From Gammaproteobacteria bacterium (GTDB lineage Bacteria > Pseudomonadota > Gammaproteobacteria > Eutrophobiales > Eutrophobiaceae), in contig WVYN01000021.1 in assembly GCA_011772965.1 (NCBI GenBank), positions 60,224 through 124,223 of the forward strand: a stretch of DNA of 64,000 nt, read 5' to 3'. The position numbers were made by a program, and so were the translations under genes. Below the pieces are notes generated by a model. The model ran no database searches, was not told where the DNA came from, and saw only the letters and a list, made by a program, of their open reading frames with translations. Below, in pieces: positions 16,289-28,368 of the stretch. Each line of letters begins with the position of its first letter. Positions within the stretch are counted from its first letter, which is position 1.

Positions 16289-17161
16289 TTAGTCCGGTTC
16301 GGTCAATGGCGGCAAACTTGGCCTGTGCAAGGTAATTGATCCGGCAATGATGACCAGACTTGCACCTATCAGGGTATAGATATCGAGGATCTCGCGCCAG
16401 AATATCCAGCCATACATTGCGGCAAATACCACCGACATGTAAGTGAAGGGTCCGATCTGGGCCGCTGGCGCCTGGCTGTAGCTGTAAGTCAGCAAAAGTT
16501 GTCCGAAACAGGCACATAATCCACCCAGGGCCATCACCATCAGCGCCGTAAGCGGCGGGGTTTGCCACGCCCAGATCAGGGGCAGGGCGGAGACGAGTGT
16601 ACTGACAGTTGTAAAATAAAAGACAATGCGTATGGTTGGCTCGGTCCGGGAAAGGTCCCTAATGGTGACCATGGCCAGAGCTGCGAGGAAGGCCGATAAC
16701 AATCCCACAAAAGCAGCCGGATTCGGTGCACTACCCTGCGGGGTGAGAATAAAACAGATACCAATAAAGCCCAGGAAGATGGCGAAGACCAGTTTCCCGG
16801 AGGGCCTTTCCCCGAGCCAGACCAGCGCAATCAACGCAATGAAAAAGGGTGATGAATAATTCAGCAAGACGGCTTCAGCCAGATCCAGGTGGGCAATTGC
16901 ATAGAAGAAACAGTACATGGCGCTCAGACCGGAAAGAGAGCGAAGCAAGTGCGACCTCAGACGACGGGTTTTCATGTGAGCTATGCCTTTGCTCAAGATC
17001 CAGGGCATCAGAAACAGCAAGCCGAAAATATTTCTGAGAAACACATTCATCTCATTTGGCAGGTATATGGATGCATAACGAACCCCGGCGCTCATGGAGG
17101 CGAACATGAGAGAAGCCAGGATGGCGCAATAGGCAGCACGAATCAGATGCTGTGATTGCAT
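16289..17161 (-). CDS. Drug/metabolite (EamA/DMT) family transporter
   Basis: The 290-residue integral membrane protein has about ten hydrophobic helices arranged as two EamA repeats, the DMT superfamily plan. Recognisable segments include YLPNEMNVFLRNIFGLLFLMPW near the start, LDLAEAVLLNYSSPFFIALIALVWLGERP at the end of the first repeat and a matching FGQLLLTYSYSQAPAAQIGPFTYMSVVFAAMYGWIFW in the second. Likely an inner-membrane exporter or importer of small metabolites; the substrate cannot be inferred. It converges on the truncated ClC gene and is divergent from pyrG across a 289-base gap in which I see no other feature. Confidence 0.85.
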   Translation of the reverse strand: MQSQHLIRAAYCAILASLMFASMSAGVRYASIYLPNEMNVFLRNIFGLLFLMPWILSKGIAHMKTRRLRSHLLRSLSGLSAMYCFFYAIAHLDLAEAVLLNYSSPFFIALIALVWLGERPSGKLVFAIFLGFIGICFILTPQGSAPNPAAFVGLLSAFLAALAMVTIRDLSRTEPTIRIVFYFTTVSTLVSALPLIWAWQTPPLTALMVMALGGLCACFGQLLLTYSYSQAPAAQIGPFTYMSVVFAAMYGWIFWREILDIYTLIGASLVIIAGSITLHRPSLPPLTEPD

Positions 17162-17375
17162 GGGTTAATCCGGAATTAAAAGATAAATATGAACTTGTCG
17201 GGTACGTACCGGAACATGACTAGGAGCATGATTTTCCAGCCGCACGTATGATGACAGGAAATCGAGGTATCGTCATCCCGGGAATTCCCGGTTTTTGCGG
17301 GCTTACTGGCCTAGTGAATCCGGGCAAATTCTGATAGCATCATTTTTCTGATATGAAGTCGCCCTTAGCTCTTGA

Positions 17376-19905
<2,530 letters not shown>

Positions 19906-19926
19906 TCCGAGACAAAATTACAATAA

Positions 19927-21225
<1,299 letters not shown>

Positions 21226-21242
21226 CTGGGTGATTAGCGGTT

Positions 21243-21533
21243 ATGAAATTTATATCATTAGTATTGTTAATAACCCTGGTGATGCTTCAATACCGGCTTT
21301 GGATCGGACATGGGAGCCTGACCTATGTTCATCACCTGGAAGCTGAAAAGGAAGCACAGATCAGGGAGAATCAGTCCCTGCTGGATCGAAACCTGTCCCT
21401 TTCTGCAGAAGTTAAAGATCTAAAACATGGTTATTCGGCTATTGAAGAGCGTGCACGCAGTGAAATGGGCATGATCAAAAATGACGAAACCTTTTATCAG
21501 GTCGTTCGTCAGCCACAACACCAGCCTGAATAA
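21243..21533 (+). CDS. ftsB: Cell division protein FtsB
   Basis: Small bitopic divisome protein that binds FtsL and FtsQ at the septum. The 96 residues comprise a single membrane helix (about 2-20), then a coiled coil rich in Glu, Asn and Leu (about 30-65) and the conserved ending IEERARSEMGMIKNDETFYQVV. It follows eno by 17 bases and precedes ispD by 8, the standard position. Confidence 0.93.
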   Translation: MKFISLVLLITLVMLQYRLWIGHGSLTYVHHLEAEKEAQIRENQSLLDRNLSLSAEVKDLKHGYSAIEERARSEMGMIKNDETFYQVVRQPQHQPE

Positions 21534-21541
21534 TTCCGGTC

Positions 21542-22231
21542 ATGAGTAATACTGAGCGCTACTGGGCAGTTATTCCTGCTGCCGGAGCAGGGAAACGAAT
21601 GCAGTCTGATATCCCAAAACAGTATCTTCAAATCGACGGCAAACCGATCATTGAATACACACTGGCAGTATTTACCCGACACCCGGATATAGAATCAGTT
21701 ATCGTTGCAATTTCAGACACTGATGAATACTGGAATGAACTAACAGTATCAAAGCATCCCAAGGTAAAAATGACAGAGGGTGGTTTTGAACGTTGTCATT
21801 CAGTAATGAATTGTCTAGATTATCTCAGTGACATAGCCGATAAAAATGATTGGGTTCTGGTGCATGATGCAGCAAGGCCCTGCCTCAAAAGTACGGATAT
21901 CGATAAGTTGATCAATAATGTCTCCGGTACTGATGGTGGTTTGTTGGCCTTGCCGGTGCGGGATACAATGAAGCGTTCAAATGACAGACATGTCAGTGAA
22001 ACAGTCAGTCGAGAGGGGCTCTGGCATGCACTGACACCACAAATGTTCCGTTTGCATAACTTGCAACAGGCCTTGAAGGCAGTGATTGATTCAGGGGAAC
22101 TGGTAACTGATGAATCATTGGCGATGGAAAGGGCGGGTTACAGGCCACTGCTCGTGGAAGGGCGCCCGGACAATATCAAGGTAACTCATAATGTAGACCT
22201 GTATCTGGCAACTCTCTATTTAACATCTTAG
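21542..22231 (+). CDS. ispD: 2-C-methyl-D-erythritol 4-phosphate cytidylyltransferase
   Basis: Third enzyme of the MEP isoprenoid pathway; attaches CMP to methylerythritol phosphate. The 229-residue nucleotidyltransferase has the CTP-binding AVIPAAGAGKRMQSDIPKQYL at 9-29, VLVHDAARPCL (about 103-113) and DNIKVTHNVDL near the end. It directly precedes ispF, the usual pairing, in the ftsB-ispD-ispF block. Confidence 0.95.
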   Translation: MSNTERYWAVIPAAGAGKRMQSDIPKQYLQIDGKPIIEYTLAVFTRHPDIESVIVAISDTDEYWNELTVSKHPKVKMTEGGFERCHSVMNCLDYLSDIADKNDWVLVHDAARPCLKSTDIDKLINNVSGTDGGLLALPVRDTMKRSNDRHVSETVSREGLWHALTPQMFRLHNLQQALKAVIDSGELVTDESLAMERAGYRPLLVEGRPDNIKVTHNVDLYLATLYLTS

Positions 22232-22240
22232 GAATTTTTT

Positions 22241-22708
22241 ATGCGAATCGGACACGGTTATGACGCACATACCTTTACAGAGGGCAGACCTCTAATTCTT
22301 GGTGGTGTTTCAATTCCGCACAGCCACGGTCTTGCGGCACATTCTGACGGGGACGCAGTTATCCATGCACTTTGTGATGCCTTGCTCGGTGCAGCAGCGT
22401 TGGGAGATATCGGGACTTACTTTCCTGATACCAGTAGTAAATATAAAAACATCGATAGCCGTATACTTTTACGCAAAGTGACCAAACTGCTTAGTGACAA
22501 AAAGCTTGCTTTGGTTAATGCAGACATAACAATCCTGGCACAGGTGCCAAAGATGGCGCCACATATAAAAACCATGCGTAAAAACCTCGCAGAAGACTTG
22601 GGAACAGGCATGGAGAAAATCAATATCAAGGCCACAACAACCGAGGGAATGGGATTTATCGGCAGAAGTGAAGGTATCGCCGTTTATGCCGTCACCCTTT
22701 TGGGTTAA
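22241..22708 (+). CDS. ispF: 2-C-methyl-D-erythritol 2,4-cyclodiphosphate synthase
   Basis: Fifth enzyme of the MEP isoprenoid pathway; forms the cyclodiphosphate. The 155 residues are full length, with the zinc-binding GHGYDAH (4-10), the [26 protein letters not shown] region, FPDT and the C-terminal [18 protein letters not shown]. It lies 9 bases after ispD and appears to end the pyrG-ispF block; a dyad at 22835-22875 follows. Confidence 0.96.
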   Translation: MRIGHGYDAHTFTEGRPLILGGVSIPHSHGLAAHSDGDAVIHALCDALLGAAALGDIGTYFPDTSSKYKNIDSRILLRKVTKLLSDKKLALVNADITILAQVPKMAPHIKTMRKNLAEDLGTGMEKINIKATTTEGMGFIGRSEGIAVYAVTLLG

Positions 22709-22834
22709 TACCCGCCTACCTAGTCATAAGTACGAATAGCCAAAAAACACTATTTTTATAAATGCCAACTGGTTCCGTCTTTATTCTTTAACATCTTGAA
22801 AAAAAACGAAACCACAAAAAACCACATCATCTGT

Positions 22835-22875
22835 AAAGGTTAAAATAGTCATACACTATATGGTGTATAACCTTT
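22835..22875. promoter_or_regulatory. Nested inverted repeats upstream of the rpfF-like gene
   Basis: An outer pair AAAGGTTA (22835-22842) and TAACCTTT (22868-22875) encloses an inner pair ATACAC (22851-22856) and GTGTAT (22863-22868). Together they can form a hairpin with an 8-bp outer and a 5- to 6-bp inner stem. It lies 128 bases before the rpfF-like start in the 294-base A/T-rich gap after ispF. It may be an operator for the signal-synthase gene or a weak terminator for ispF (only TTTT follows). Confidence 0.4.
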
Positions 22876-23002
22876 TAGGGTATCAATCTCTCTGCACTAA
22901 GTACTTCAATTAGATGATAGGACTGTATAGACTTTATCGTGTCTGTATCAAAAATGGACACTCTAAATAATAAAATGGTTTACTGGAAAAGGAGAGAGAG
23001 CG

Positions 23003-23914
23003 ATGAAAAATACAAATGTTCTATATGCGCACGAAGTATCTTTCAAGGGGTTTGAACAGCTGGAAGTAGAAATTGATCCTGAGCACAAAGCTGTGTGGCT
23101 GTATTTCAATGCAGAACCGAGATCCTGTTTTACACTCACTCTGTTGAATGAACTCGACAGGTTTCAAGAAATGATTAAACAGCGTGAAGGTAGATTGCCT
23201 TGGAACGGTGAACTGGTTGATATTGAGTATAATGTCATTACCTCGCGCCATTCGGTATTTAGTTTTGGTGGTGATCTTGATTATTTTATCCAATGCATTG
23301 AAAAAAATGATCGGCAATCACTGAAACAGTATGCCAAGGCATGCATAGATGCCATCTATTATCATCACATTGGTCGGGAAGTAGGGTTAACTACTATATC
23401 ACTTGTTCATGGCAATGCATTAGGCGGTGGCTTTGAAGCTGCATTATCAAGCAATGTGATTGTTGCAGAACGTAGTGCCGAGATGGGCCTACCCGAGATT
23501 CTGTTTAACCTGTTTCCTGGAATGGGAGCCTTTAATCTCCTGTCTCAGAGAGTATCTGCCAAAGAAGCCGAGAAAATGATGCTTAGTGGCCGCTTATATA
23601 CGGCAGAAGAGATGTACTACAAGGGAATAGTTGATCATCTTGTTGAAGATGGTCTGGGACGTGAGACGATAAACTCGATCATTCGTGGTAATGCAAAACA
23701 TAAAAATGCGATCGACGCTATCCGACACGTTCGACAAATGTCCAATCCTATTGATTATGATCTTTTGATGGAGATTGCTGACCTTTGGGTTGAGTCTGCA
23801 TTTAGGTTATCTGATAAGGACAAGCGTGTTATGAAGCGTCTGGTTAATAGCCAGGTTCGTTTTGCCGAGAACACCAATCCACCGGCAGCATCAGCACTCA
23901 GGGTTGCTCAGTGA
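23003..23914 (+). CDS. rpfF: RpfF-like diffusible signal factor (DSF) synthase, crotonase fold
   Basis: RpfF enzymes combine acyl-ACP dehydratase and thioesterase activity to release cis-2-unsaturated fatty-acid signals (DSF family). The 303-residue protein is a crotonase-fold member. Two Glu match the catalytic pair of Xanthomonas RpfF with the same 20-residue spacing: E145 in LGGGFEAALS and E165 in MGLPEILFNLFPGMGAF. SVFSFGGDLDYF (85-95) is also RpfF-like. AGGAGAG precedes the ATG. A desaturase gene follows on the same strand and an RpfC-like sensor kinase converges from the other side, so this looks like a DSF signalling locus; no rpfG (HD-GYP regulator) is in the window. An ordinary enoyl-CoA hydratase is less likely given motifs and context. 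Confidence 0.85.
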   Translation: MKNTNVLYAHEVSFKGFEQLEVEIDPEHKAVWLYFNAEPRSCFTLTLLNELDRFQEMIKQREGRLPWNGELVDIEYNVITSRHSVFSFGGDLDYFIQCIEKNDRQSLKQYAKACIDAIYYHHIGREVGLTTISLVHGNALGGGFEAALSSNVIVAERSAEMGLPEILFNLFPGMGAFNLLSQRVSAKEAEKMMLSGRLYTAEEMYYKGIVDHLVEDGLGRETINSIIRGNAKHKNAIDAIRHVRQMSNPIDYDLLMEIADLWVESAFRLSDKDKRVMKRLVNSQVRFAENTNPPAASALRVAQ

Positions 23915-23992
23915 GTAACAGAAACAGTTTCATTGTTACATTCTGATTAATTCCTGGATCAGATACATCATGATCTATCAAGGAGTCGAAAA

Positions 23993-25069
23993 ATGGACTA
24001 TCAAAAGATAAAGCAGCTACGTGCCGCTGTTGTTAAGTACACAGATAAGTCGGACAGTAAGGCGTGGTTTCTTTTTGTCGCAGACATTTCAATGTACATC
24101 GCTGCAATTTCAGGTATTATTTTTCTTGAAAATATTTACGCCAGGATTCTTTGTGCATCGCTGGCAGGTTTCAAGATTGCATCAATATTTGTGATTGCAC
24201 ATGATGCTGCACATGACAGTTTCGTGAAAAATAAATTCATGAATAAAGTCATAGCACGCATGTCATTTCTGCTTTCATTACATAATTACAGTCTTTGGTT
24301 AATTGCTCATAACCGTTCGCATCATCAAATGACGAACATCAAGGGTCCGAATTCATGGTCGCCTTTGTCATATGATGATTATCAACAGCTTTCAGCTTGG
24401 AGAAAGATAGTTGAGCGTGTTTATCGCACACCAATCGGCATACCCATCTATTATCTGGTTGAACGCTGGTGGAGAGACAAGTTTTATCCTTACAACAGAC
24501 TTGTTAGTGGTGATAAAACAATACACTTCCTGGATTTTTCCATGATATTAGTTTATTTGACGGCTTTCCTGTCACTACTTGTCTTTGCAGGGTTAAATGT
24601 CGCACACACCACCCCGATTGAACTGTTGATACTGGGTTTCATTATTCCCATGCTGGTTTCAGCATTCATGATAGGATTTACTGTTTACTATCAACATACG
24701 CATGAGACCATTCCATGGTTTAGATCAGATGATGAAAGATCTGTAATGGGTGGTGTAGATGAGTTAACCATGCATGTACGATTTCCACATTGGTATAATC
24801 TGATTAGCCATAACGCCATGGAGCATACGGCTCATCATGTGGATCCACGTATTCCTTGTTATTATCTGGACAAGGCCCAGGCTGAGATAGCAAGGGTATT
24901 GGGCGATGAACTGGTCACCATGAAATATTCACTACCTGCGCTTCTCAGAACTATGAAGAATTGCAAGTTATATGATTATGAAGAGCACTGTTGGCTGAAT
25001 TTTAGTGGAGAACCGACCACTTCAACAATATTGCTTGATGAGAGCACTAAATTTGTATTTGCCGCATGA
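23993..25069 (+). CDS. Membrane-bound fatty acid desaturase/hydroxylase
   Basis: The 358-residue protein has several membrane helices and the His boxes of the di-iron desaturase/hydroxylase family: HDAAHDS (70-76), HNRSHH (106-111), a further His pair in YQHTHE (235, 237) and MEHTAHHVDPRIP (277-289, HxxHH type). Such enzymes introduce a double bond or hydroxyl into acyl chains at the inner membrane. It lies 78 bases after the rpfF-like gene on the same strand behind AAGGAG. It may tailor the acyl precursor or the signal itself, or adjust membrane lipids. Regiospecificity cannot be read from sequence. Confidence 0.85.
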   Translation: MDYQKIKQLRAAVVKYTDKSDSKAWFLFVADISMYIAAISGIIFLENIYARILCASLAGFKIASIFVIAHDAAHDSFVKNKFMNKVIARMSFLLSLHNYSLWLIAHNRSHHQMTNIKGPNSWSPLSYDDYQQLSAWRKIVERVYRTPIGIPIYYLVERWWRDKFYPYNRLVSGDKTIHFLDFSMILVYLTAFLSLLVFAGLNVAHTTPIELLILGFIIPMLVSAFMIGFTVYYQHTHETIPWFRSDDERSVMGGVDELTMHVRFPHWYNLISHNAMEHTAHHVDPRIPCYYLDKAQAEIARVLGDELVTMKYSLPALLRTMKNCKLYDYEEHCWLNFSGEPTTSTILLDESTKFVFAA

Positions 25070-25125
25070 GTTGATGTTAATAGACCATGTGGTTTATGCA
25101 GGTTCAGGATAAATTAGATATTGAA

Positions 25126-27672
25126 CTAGACAGCAGCCGACTTATGCTTATCAAGGAAGGTTAACAGTGCCTTCTTTGTCTCTTCATATATGGATTTCAG
25201 TTCAGGCTGTTGTTTTTTCGCCCGTAAAATATTATCAGCATGCATGAGCTTGTTGATATTATTCGCCATAAAACCAAGTCGTTGTGCACCGATACTCCTT
25301 GAACTACCATCCAGAGTATGGCTGTGATCCCGTACTTTATCCTTATCTGCTCTGTCAAGATCGGTCTCAATATTATTTATAAGCTTCTCGGCATTTGAAA
25401 GGTATTCCTGGATTAATTCCTGCATAAAGTCATAATTATCTGCCATCCTTGCGATAGATTTCAGAATATCCATATCCATTAGATCCACTTTATAAGGATC
25501 ATTAGAACTGACTACTTTAAGTGTTATCTTATTGTTTGATTTTTCGGATATTTTAGGGATTTCCCGGGTCAATGACTCAATCGTGTTGAGCAGTTTCTCA
25601 GGTTCAACCGGTTTTGTGAGATAAGCATCCATCTGCGCATCCTCGCAGGCGGCCAGAGCCTCCTTTGTCGCATTTGCGGTCAACATTACGAAAGGAATAT
25701 ATTTCCTATGTGGATTTGTGAACCTGAATAACTTGGTCGCATCTATCCCGCTCATGACGGGCATATGCATATCTACAATAACAAGATCAAAATCCTTACT
25801 ATCCAGAGCGTCCAGTACCTCCTCACCGTTTTCAACAACTGTTACTTTATGTTGATGATGTTCAAGTATTTTGCTTATTACGAGCTGATTTATCGGGTTA
25901 TCTTCACCAATCAATATATCAAGAGATTTTGATATTCCGGAATAGTTGCCTTTATTTTCTCTGGCCGCAATATATCCTGGTGCTGCTGATAGCTTATTAG
26001 TTTCAACAGGTTTAATCAGTGAATGTAATGTTCGGAATAATATTAGACGGTAAGGCTTGCTGCCTATGACAGAGGAATATCCCTCTGACAGGAATTCTGT
26101 TTTCTGTTGCTCATCACATTCATCATCGATTAATACAAACTTAAATTTATGTAATAAACCTTTCTCGTCGATTGTTTTTATAAATTGCAGCGGATCAGTA
26201 TCCAGATATTTCTGGAAAACAAGTATTACCATGCATGCAGAAGAATTCTTTTTCTCAAGGAGTGTGAAAGCCTCATGAGCATCCGCAGCAACCACATAAT
26301 TTGCTTGCCAGGTCTTCAGATGCTCTTCAACAGTCTGACTGTATTCAGCCCTTGAATTTACCAGTAGCAGATTTATATGGGAGAAAATACTGCTGACTGC
26401 TTTTTCTTCCGAGAGAATATTTTGTTTTTCCAGTGTGACTTCAAACCAGAATGTTGAGCCTTTACCCAATTCACTCTCAAGCCCCATCTCACCCTGCAAT
26501 AATTCCACTAGTTGTTTAGCTATTGCCATGCCAAGGCCAGTGCCACCATATAGCCGGGTAGTAGTTCCATCGGCCTGTGAAAATTTTTCAAAAATTTTCT
26601 TGTGAGCTTCCTGTGGAATTCCAATGCCAGTATCATTGACCTCAAAACGTAATTTAATCGTATTTGAAGTCGAACTTATTGGATTGATCCTGATATCAAT
26701 TCCACCTATCTTGGTAAATTTGACAGCATTACTAATGAGATTTACCAGTATTTGGCGAAGATGCTGTGAGTCACCCTTGAGTAGAAATGGAATTTCTGGG
26801 GAAATATATGTATTAAATTTAAGGCCTTTTTTACCGGCCTCCGGCATTAATATCTCAGATGTTGAATTAACAAGTGTATGAAGATTGAAATTAATATTTT
26901 CTTTATCAATTTTCCCTGCCTCAATCTTCGAGATATCTAGAATGTCATTTATTAGTGAGAGTAGGACTCTGGCTGATGACTGTATCGTATGTGTAAATTC
27001 CTTCTGTTCAGGATTTAACGGTGTTTTTGTCAATAAATCACTCATACCAATAACACCATTCAATGGTGTTCTGATTTCATGACTCATATTGGAGAGAAAC
27101 TGGCTTTTGGCTTCATTGGCTGCATTGGCCTCAACTATTGCTAATTGCAGTCTGGATATCAGTACAGATACATAAGCAGACAGAATAAGCAGTGCCAGCA
27201 AAATGCCGTATCCAATCATGTACTGATTCTGCCAGTATTCGCTGTATTTCATCACCAGGCTAAATCCGACTATGCACATGAAGACACTGGTGAAGAGGTA
27301 TTTATTGCCGTATCTGAATCCATGACCAAAAGTCATGAACATATATCCACCGAACAGTAATACACCAATTTCGCCAGAAACGAATATTGCATATGAAAGG
27401 AAAAAAGCATCGAAAAACATTCCTATAAAACGTCTAACCGGGTGCTTTCTGGGATTGGCCAGCACCCAGATAAATAGTACTGGACAGGTGATCAGGTACA
27501 GCAGGGGGGCTTTTATAACCTCAGGATCAACTGGTTGTTTATGATTAACCCAAAAGACATAGACTAGCCAGGAAGATATTGTTATTGCTTTGACCAAAAG
27601 CTGCTCATGCTCTGAGTCCTCCCGATACTTAAGAGCAGCAAATCGATTTTGTATATTTTTAATAATAGCCAT
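25126..27672 (-). CDS. rpfC: RpfC-like hybrid sensor histidine kinase
   Basis: The 848-residue protein has about six N-terminal membrane helices (32-171), including [19 protein letters not shown], which resembles the RpfC sensor region. HisKA has phospho-acceptor H198 ([14 protein letters not shown]), and the HATPase holds DTGIGIP and [12 protein letters not shown] degenerate receiver (about 431-555) lacks the phospho-Asp; a canonical receiver (585-700) has D634 (VIVDMHMP); a C-terminal HPt has H785 ([10 protein letters not shown]). RpfC senses DSF and relays phosphate to RpfG. The extra pseudo-receiver is not in classical RpfC. ATG 27672 behind AGGGAA is preferred over an in-frame ATG at 27684, which overlaps the smr stop. 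It converges on the desaturase gene and follows the smr gene. Confidence 0.82.
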   Translation of the reverse strand: MAIIKNIQNRFAALKYREDSEHEQLLVKAITISSWLVYVFWVNHKQPVDPEVIKAPLLYLITCPVLFIWVLANPRKHPVRRFIGMFFDAFFLSYAIFVSGEIGVLLFGGYMFMTFGHGFRYGNKYLFTSVFMCIVGFSLVMKYSEYWQNQYMIGYGILLALLILSAYVSVLISRLQLAIVEANAANEAKSQFLSNMSHEIRTPLNGVIGMSDLLTKTPLNPEQKEFTHTIQSSARVLLSLINDILDISKIEAGKIDKENINFNLHTLVNSTSEILMPEAGKKGLKFNTYISPEIPFLLKGDSQHLRQILVNLISNAVKFTKIGGIDIRINPISSTSNTIKLRFEVNDTGIGIPQEAHKKIFEKFSQADGTTTRLYGGTGLGMAIAKQLVELLQGEMGLESELGKGSTFWFEVTLEKQNILSEEKAVSSIFSHINLLLVNSRAEYSQTVEEHLKTWQANYVVAADAHEAFTLLEKKNSSACMVILVFQKYLDTDPLQFIKTIDEKGLLHKFKFVLIDDECDEQQKTEFLSEGYSSVIGSKPYRLILFRTLHSLIKPVETNKLSAAPGYIAARENKGNYSGISKSLDILIGEDNPINQLVISKILEHHQHKVTVVENGEEVLDALDSKDFDLVIVDMHMPVMSGIDATKLFRFTNPHRKYIPFVMLTANATKEALAACEDAQMDAYLTKPVEPEKLLNTIESLTREIPKISEKSNNKITLKVVSSNDPYKVDLMDMDILKSIARMADNYDFMQELIQEYLSNAEKLINNIETDLDRADKDKVRDHSHTLDGSSRSIGAQRLGFMANNINKLMHADNILRAKKQQPELKSIYEETKKALLTFLDKHKSAAV

Positions 27673-27683
27673 CGTTCCCTGCA

Positions 27684-28223
27684 TTACTGTTTGCGGAGCA
27701 TGACGTATAATGCACCCGTGCCCCCATCGTTTTGCCTTGCTGAACAAAATGCAAGAACGTCGGGGTATTGCCTCAACCAGCCAAAAACTCTGTTCTTGAT
27801 GATCGGCTTGCCGGTCCCTGAACCTCTGCCTTTGCCATGAATGATCAGAACATGCTGGCGTTTTTGCGTAACAGATTCACCAAGGAAATATTCGAGGGCC
27901 CGGTATGCTTCATTTGTTGTCATACCATGCAAATCCAGAAATCCTTCCATGGCGAACTGGCCGCGCCTGAGTTTCGATAGAACCCTGTTCTGGATACCCG
28001 GTTTTTTAAAACTGAGAAAGTCCCCGGCCAGGAAATGGCCAGTGTCACCATCGCCAGTCTTTTCGGAAACCGCTTTTGGTGAATTCCGTGAGGGTGATTC
28101 TGGCCGAGCCGGTGCCTGCACGGTTTTTCGGGAAAAGACCGTATCTTGACTGATTTTTCTTACTTCACCGACGCTTTTCTTGAATAATTCTTTATCAGCA
28201 TCGCTTATGCTGTTGTTTTCCAT
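27684..28223 (-). CDS. Smr-domain protein
   Basis: The 179-residue protein has a low-complexity N-terminus rich in Ser, Lys and Pro (about 1-85) followed by a C-terminal Smr (small MutS-related) domain with the LDLHG motif in [16 protein letters not shown] and the HGKGRGSG loop. Smr domains bind and often nick nucleic acid; stand-alone gammaproteobacterial members of this size are usually annotated SmrA-like. It precedes the RpfC-like kinase by about 11 bases, so the two may be co-transcribed, without an obvious functional link. Confidence 0.88.
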   Translation of the reverse strand: MENNSISDADKELFKKSVGEVRKISQDTVFSRKTVQAPARPESPSRNSPKAVSEKTGDGDTGHFLAGDFLSFKKPGIQNRVLSKLRRGQFAMEGFLDLHGMTTNEAYRALEYFLGESVTQKRQHVLIIHGKGRGSGTGKPIIKNRVFGWLRQYPDVLAFCSARQNDGGTGALYVMLRKQ

Positions 28224-28368
28224 GAAATTTAATTTGCTACCTTAGACAACAATTAAGTGTATACCAGCTTCCGGGCGTTGTCAGGTAAGGGATTGATTAT
28301 AAATCAGCTGTGCCTGGCAGGCTGGCGAATTGAGGCTTGTTTTGCATGGGCAGGTAACAGGCCTGTCT

